Assembly: GCF_015476655.1 (NCBI RefSeq)
Contig: NZ_JABFHF010000004.1
Coordinates: 1 to 64,000, forward strand
Length of the DNA stretch: 64,000 bases
Source of the DNA: Aquiflexum lacus
GTDB taxonomy: Bacteria > Bacteroidota > Bacteroidia > Cytophagales > Cyclobacteriaceae
Reading direction: 5' to 3'
Shown piece after piece: positions 59,930-64,000 of the stretch. Position 1 is the first letter of the stretch. Each line of letters starts with the position of its first letter. The notes below the pieces were generated by a model, which saw only the letters and a program-made list of their open reading frames with translations, had not been told where the DNA came from and made no database searches. The position numbers and the translations under genes are program-made.

Positions 59930-61051
59930 ATGAACACACACCTCCAACATATCTTAGACACCATTCAACAGATCGAGAACCTTTCTGAGGAACAGAAATC
60001 AGGCATCACAAAATCGCTGAAGGCTGCTGACAAAGATATGACTATTGTGGAATTCATGCTCGATCGCACGGAGAAGGTAAAGCGGACAACTGCGACTTTA
60101 CTCGAGGAAACTATAGAAGAGTTGGAACAAAAAAGGGTAGCGGTGGAAGAGAGTAATCTGGCTCTACAAAAAACACTCGAGGATTTAAAAGCCGCCCAGG
60201 ATCAACTCATCCAACAGGAAAAACTCGCCTCCCTCGGCCAACTCACCGCTGGAATTGCCCATGAGATCAAGAATCCGCTGAATTTTGTGAATAACTTTTC
60301 GGAAGTGAGTTTGGAGCTTTTAGATGAAATAAAAGAGACAAGAAACAAGAGACAAGAAACAAGACCAAAAACAGAGGAGGACGAAATTGAAGAGGAGATT
60401 TTGGAGGATATTAAAGCAAACTTGAAGAAAATACATGAACACGGCACCCGGGCAAATGGTATTGTGACTTCGATGTTGCAGCATTCCAGGGGGGGATCAG
60501 GGAAAAAAGAACCTACTGATTTGAATGCCCTGATCAAAGAATATGTCAATCTCAGCTTTCACGGGATGCGGGCCGGGAAAAACCCGATCAATGTGGATTT
60601 GGTATTTGATTTAGATCCAGAGCTAGGGGAAGTGTCCCTGATCAAGGAGGACTTTACCAGGGTGGTGATCAATCTTTGTAATAATGCTTTTGATGCCTGT
60701 GCTGAGCGGAGTCGAAGTACGATGAGGGAGAAGGAGTTGAAGACGGAAGACGGAAGACAGAAGACGGAAGATGGGGCAGGAGTGGATGAAAGCTACCTGC
60801 CAAAATTGAGGGTATCCACAATGCTTGAAAATGGTCGGGTTCGGATAGCTTTTGAAGACAATGGACCGGGGATTCCTGATGAGATCAGGGACAAGATCCT
60901 ACAGCCTTTCTTTACCACCAAAAAAGGGACTGAGGGGACGGGTCTTGGGCTGAGTATTACCCATGATATTGTGAAGGCGCATGGAGGGGAGTTGACCTTG
61001 GATAACAAACCTGACGAAGGGGTTTGCTTCAATATAAATTTGCCCTTGTAG
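59930..61051 (+). CDS. Compact soluble histidine kinase, probable partner of the FIST protein
   Basis: The 373-residue kinase has only an N-terminal helical segment (1-100, ending in a coiled coil QKTLEDLKAAQDQLIQQEKL) before the HisKA motif GIAHEIKNPLNF (His near 110). The ATPase domain has LCNNAFDA, DNGPGIPDEI and TEGTGLGLS. No membrane span, signal peptide or receiver is present. Its kinase half closely matches those of the two array kinases. It carries an ACAAGAAAC repeat in the dimerisation turn (60332-60366), a TGTGCTGAGC element after the N box (60695-60720) and a GAAGACG repeat directly behind it (60739-60773). With the FIST gene immediately upstream, a two-protein sensor/kinase pair is likely. 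Confidence 0.93.
   Translation: MNTHLQHILDTIQQIENLSEEQKSGITKSLKAADKDMTIVEFMLDRTEKVKRTTATLLEETIEELEQKRVAVEESNLALQKTLEDLKAAQDQLIQQEKLASLGQLTAGIAHEIKNPLNFVNNFSEVSLELLDEIKETRNKRQETRPKTEEDEIEEEILEDIKANLKKIHEHGTRANGIVTSMLQHSRGGSGKKEPTDLNALIKEYVNLSFHGMRAGKNPINVDLVFDLDPELGEVSLIKEDFTRVVINLCNNAFDACAERSRSTMREKELKTEDGRQKTEDGAGVDESYLPKLRVSTMLENGRVRIAFEDNGPGIPDEIRDKILQPFFTTKKGTEGTGLGLSITHDIVKAHGGELTLDNKPDEGVCFNINLPL
60332..60366 (+). repeat. In-frame ACAAGAAAC tandem repeat in the dimerisation turn
   Basis: The repeat AGAGACAAGAAACA occurs twice in a row and encodes KETRNKRQETRPK, followed by TEEDEIEEE. It lies at the same turn that holds a purine repeat in the 38680 gene and a hairpin in the 50630 gene. 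Confidence 0.7.
60695..60720 (+). repeat. In-frame TGTGCTGAGCGGAG-type element after the N box
   Basis: GCCTGTGCTGAGCGGAGTCG encodes ACAERSR after NNAFD, in the same frame and place as the element at 38327-38350 in a different kinase gene. Confidence 0.7.
60739..60773 (+). repeat. In-frame GAAGACG tandem repeat
   Basis: About five imperfect copies of a 7-bp unit (GAAGACG, GAAGACG, GAAGACA, GAAGACG, GAAGATG) encode KTEDGRQKTEDG. Seven is not a multiple of three, so each added copy shifts the frame; the present copy number keeps it open. Confidence 0.7.
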
Positions 61052-61249
61052 TCAAAAGAAATGAAACATATAAAATCCTGATAAACATAAGTATAAAATA
61101 ATTCGGAAAGCAGAAGAATAGTTGTAAATTATAGGTATTAAGTACTTAAATTATTGATAAATGCAGGAAATCGAATTTCTAACCCTTGAATTCTTAAACA
61201 CATTTGTAAATTTTTAAACATTAAACAAATAACCTAAAGGACTAACAAT

Positions 61250-62608
61250 ATGGAGACCAAAACACTTTCGAAAGTTGAACCTGCTAACGTTTTTAAAAGT
61301 CAGAAGCGTAAAGCCCTACAGTTAAAAAAATCCACTGCCCAGGAAAGGATAGTCAAGTTGTCTAAATTAAAAGAAGCGATTAATGCCAATGCTGAAAAAA
61401 TCTTGGAGGCCTTGTACCTCGACTTTAAGAAACCACAGCAAGAAGCTGGAATTGAAATCAGTGGAATTACGAATGAAATTGATTTTATCAATGCATTTTT
61501 AGAATCTTGGATGACACCTCAGGTGGTACCTACGCCGGAAGACTTTGGAGGTGAAGCATCGGATTCAAAAATAATTCTGGAACCCAAAGGCGTTGTGTTA
61601 TTTCTTACTCCGTGGAATTACCCCTTCTTGCTTACCATACGCCCCTTGGTTGCCTGCATTGCTGCCGGTAATACCGTCATGGTCAAACCTTCAGAACTCA
61701 CCCCCCACTCTGCCAAGCTGATGAAGAAGATTTTAGAGTCGGTATTTCCGCAAGACGAGATATGTGTGTTTGAAGGAGGTGCCGAGGTAGCTACTGAGCT
61801 ATTGAAGTTGCCTTATGAGCATATTTTTTATACGGGAGGTCCCCAAGTGGCAAAAATTGTCATGAAAGCAGCAGCCGAAAATTTAAGTTCCGTGACCTTG
61901 GAATTGGGAGGCAAATCTCCTTCAATAATTGATGATTCTGCAGATTTAGCAGAAGTCGCCGGAAAATTGGCCTTTGGAAAATACCTCAATTGCGGACAAA
62001 CCTGCATGACCACAGATTATGTCCTGGTTTCCGAAAAGCGAAAGGATGAATTTTTGGCTACTATGAAAGCGACCATTGAAGCCATGTATGGCCCTGAAGG
62101 TCCGGGCATCAGCAGCACCGCCTATTCTCGAATGGTAAATAGAAAACACTTCAACAGGGTAAAAAATCTTCTTCAGGATGCCTTGGACAATGGCGCTACT
62201 CTGGTAGCAGGCGGACAGACCGATGAAGAGGAAAACTACATCTCGCCAACACTCCTCGCAGATGTAAGCCCGGACCATATCATTATGAAAGAGGAAATTT
62301 TTGGCCCGGTGCTCCCGGTAATGACCTATGAAACTTTAGATGATGCCATCGATTTTGTAAATCAACGTGATCATCCCTTGGGATTATATGTGTTTGGGAA
62401 GAATAGAGCAAATATTGAAAAAGTGATCAATCAAACTACCGCAGGCGGAACTGTCGTGAACCATACCATACTGCACAATTTATCTCCATTTTTACCATTT
62501 GGAGGAGTAGGTCACAGCGGATTCGGAAAAGGAAATGGTTATTATTCTTTTTTGGATTTTTCCAATCAACGACCGGTTATGGAGATAAAAGCTGGAATGT
62601 GGGCTTGA
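61250..62608 (+). CDS. Aldehyde dehydrogenase, class 3 type
   Basis: The 452-residue enzyme oxidises an aldehyde to the acid with NAD(P)+. The catalytic Cys252 lies in NCGQTC and the general base Glu218 in LELGGKSP; their 34-residue distance is exactly that of the family. Cofactor motifs LTPWNYPF and FYTGGPQVAK and the C-terminal LPFGGVGHSGFGKGNGYYSF are present. The short length without an N-terminal extension fits class 3/fatty-aldehyde dehydrogenases. The exact substrate is unknown. It is flanked by kinase genes with which it has no obvious functional link. Confidence 0.94.
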   Translation: METKTLSKVEPANVFKSQKRKALQLKKSTAQERIVKLSKLKEAINANAEKILEALYLDFKKPQQEAGIEISGITNEIDFINAFLESWMTPQVVPTPEDFGGEASDSKIILEPKGVVLFLTPWNYPFLLTIRPLVACIAAGNTVMVKPSELTPHSAKLMKKILESVFPQDEICVFEGGAEVATELLKLPYEHIFYTGGPQVAKIVMKAAAENLSSVTLELGGKSPSIIDDSADLAEVAGKLAFGKYLNCGQTCMTTDYVLVSEKRKDEFLATMKATIEAMYGPEGPGISSTAYSRMVNRKHFNRVKNLLQDALDNGATLVAGGQTDEEENYISPTLLADVSPDHIIMKEEIFGPVLPVMTYETLDDAIDFVNQRDHPLGLYVFGKNRANIEKVINQTTAGGTVVNHTILHNLSPFLPFGGVGHSGFGKGNGYYSFLDFSNQRPVMEIKAGMWA

Positions 62609-62620
62609 TTTAAACATATC

Positions 62621-62678
62621 ATGCAAAGTTTTTAGCATTTGGATTGTTTGTCCACTCCTTTAAACCTTGCATTTTTTA
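62621..62678 (+). terminator. Possible terminator of the aldehyde dehydrogenase gene
   Basis: ATGCAAAGTTT (62621-62631) can pair with AAACCTTGCAT (62662-62672) with one mismatch, and six T residues follow. The loop of about 30 nt is long, which lowers confidence. Confidence 0.35.
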
Positions 62679-62766
62679 TAATCCACTCGAAATAGGTTTA
62701 ACCCATTCCCAAATGAAAAATGCAAGCTGACATCTACTCTTTGATATCATTCCTAAGAATATTAAC

Positions 62767-64000
62767 ATGAATAAAGAAAATCTACTAGAGGAGAAGATTA
62801 GAGAACTGGAAAAAGAGCTGGAAATAAAAATCCGGGAACTTGAAATTGAAGCTGCTTTGGAACGGGTTCGTTCGCGCTCAATGGCCATGCAAAATAGTGA
62901 AGAACTTGCCGAAGTAATCGCACAGATAAATGCTGAAATCACCAATCTGGGTATTCGTTCAGATAATACGGCATTAGTAACAGATATAAAACTGAAGGAG
63001 AAATCTGGTACCTATTCCATGTGGTTTTCAATACCGGGGAAAACATACAGCAATAAATTTCTCCTTCCAAAAATGAGACATCGGCTATATGAAAGAATGG
63101 AAGAAGCTTATCAGAATAAAATAGAATTTTTTACCATAAGCTTTTCAAAAGAAGAAAAGGATCAATATTTCAATATCGTCTTCGCAGAATCTGATTTAAA
63201 ATTCATTCCCGAAGCAAGGAAGGAATTTCTATTAAATGCGCCAGGATGGTCCCAAACTGTAGTTCTACAAAAAAATTCCGGCCTGGTGCTACAAAGATTT
63301 AGCAATGAAGCATTTTCAGAAGAAGAGAATGCAGTTGCCATCCGATTTGGCCGGGTATTCGAACAAACCTTCACCCGCTTCCTTGATCTGCAAAAAGCGG
63401 AGGCCCAAGCAAGAGAAGCGCAGATAGAAACCGCTTTGGAAAAAGTCCGCTCTCAATCTTTGGCTATGCACAACAGTACTGACCTTAAAATGGTTGTAGA
63501 GGTGGTTTTTGAAAAATTACGTGAATTGCATGTTGGTATGGATGTGGCCAATATTGTTATCTGGAAGGAAAACACCCTTGACCATGACATGTGGGTTGCC
63601 AATAAGGAATTTACTTTCCCACAGCCATTCTTTTTCAAGGTCTTTGAAGATCAGATAAATAAGGATGTCAATGAGGCCAGAAGCAATGGTGAAGAATTAT
63701 TCTCAAAAGTATATCCAAAAGAACTGAAGGACTCATTTTTTGAGTACCTGTTTGAACACACGCTGTTCAGTAGGATACCCGAAGATAGAAAGGAGAGAAT
63801 CATCCAAGCTGATGGTTTGGCAATCAGTTGGGTTTTTGCTAAGCATTCGGGGATTTCTCTATTTAATTATTCCACTCAAGCCCATTCGGAAGATGAATTG
63901 AAAGTTCTAAAACGCTTTTCAAAAGTATTTGAGCAAGCTTACACCAGATTCATAGACCTCCAAAAAGCAGAAACCCAGGCTTTGGAAGCCATCAAACGGG
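62767..64000 (+). CDS. Start of a third array-type kinase, cut by the window end
   Basis: An ATG at 62767 opens a frame that is still open at 64000 (411 codons). The protein lacks the SnoaL-like domain of the other two array proteins. It begins with a coiled coil (NKENLLEEKIRELEKELE) that passes directly into the joint helix IEAALERVRSRSMAMQNSEE and a first GAF-like domain. A second unit follows (AEAQAREAQIETALEKVR, near 63400). The third joint ends in ETQALEAIKR, which resembles the beginning of the special last unit in the other two (REKEAVKQASLDRVR). I therefore expect a short, three-unit array followed by a kinase domain, but the kinase is not visible here. Confidence 0.88.
   Translation, partial: MNKENLLEEKIRELEKELEIKIRELEIEAALERVRSRSMAMQNSEELAEVIAQINAEITNLGIRSDNTALVTDIKLKEKSGTYSMWFSIPGKTYSNKFLLPKMRHRLYERMEEAYQNKIEFFTISFSKEEKDQYFNIVFAESDLKFIPEARKEFLLNAPGWSQTVVLQKNSGLVLQRFSNEAFSEEENAVAIRFGRVFEQTFTRFLDLQKAEAQAREAQIETALEKVRSQSLAMHNSTDLKMVVEVVFEKLRELHVGMDVANIVIWKENTLDHDMWVANKEFTFPQPFFFKVFEDQINKDVNEARSNGEELFSKVYPKELKDSFFEYLFEHTLFSRIPEDRKERIIQADGLAISWVFAKHSGISLFNYSTQAHSEDELKVLKRFSKVFEQAYTRFIDLQKAETQALEAIKR

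Noticed and set aside
1-64000. A prophage, defence island or conjugative element
   Set aside because: No integrase, structural phage gene, restriction-modification, toxin-antitoxin, CRISPR-Cas or transfer gene was seen.

Overview
The window reads as chromosome from a Bacteroidota bacterium, most likely of the Cytophagales (Cyclobacteriaceae or Algoriphagus type). The assignment is by inference from gene content: a hybrid two-component regulator with a propeller sensor and AraC output, several propeller-type histidine kinases, many proteins of the small membrane family I recall as DUF6090, lipoprotein sulfatase and amidase, and moderate-to-low GC with AT-rich gaps. I saw no rRNA, tRNA, CRISPR array, integrase or prophage genes.

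Layout. 1-4223: a minus-strand hybrid sensor/AraC regulator. 4224-5589: a gene-poor stretch holding two copies of a diverged repeat around the relic of an S9 peptidase gene. 5590-16280: plus-strand metabolic genes (two related APC permeases around a lipoprotein sulfatase, an S9 peptidase, a SnoaL/DUF4440 protein, two DUF6090-like membrane proteins and two esterase-type hydrolases). 16322-21554: six DUF6090 genes and one divergent relative packed head to tail, then a DUF6090 relic. 21895-24862: a two-gene molybdenum hydroxylase and a small coiled-coil protein, followed by one more DUF6090 gene. 25751-30325: lipoprotein amidase, a minus-strand serine hydrolase between inverted repeats, a CysQ phosphatase, and a SnoaL-like secreted protein between direct repeats.

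The centre of interest is 30866-61051, about 30 kb of signalling genes on one strand with very short gaps. It holds one receiver-only response regulator, three membrane propeller histidine kinases, two giant soluble kinases (2731 and 1773 aa) built from 12 and 7 coiled-coil/GAF-like units behind a SnoaL-like domain, a short FIST protein, a class III cyclase with TPR repeats, a full FIST protein and a compact soluble kinase. Two propeller kinases are each followed within 6 bp by an array kinase, so the same two-gene module occurs twice. A further array kinase starts at 62767, after an aldehyde dehydrogenase gene, and runs off the window.

The most unusual observation is that the kinase domains of these paralogues carry in-frame short palindromes and tandem mini-repeats in three surface loops: the turn of the dimerisation hairpin, the loop after the N box, and the loop before the last ATPase strand. 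Different paralogues carry different repeat sequences at the same loop. Related sequence occurs between genes in this window for at least one of the palindromes. This resembles the in-frame palindromic elements known from Rickettsia.
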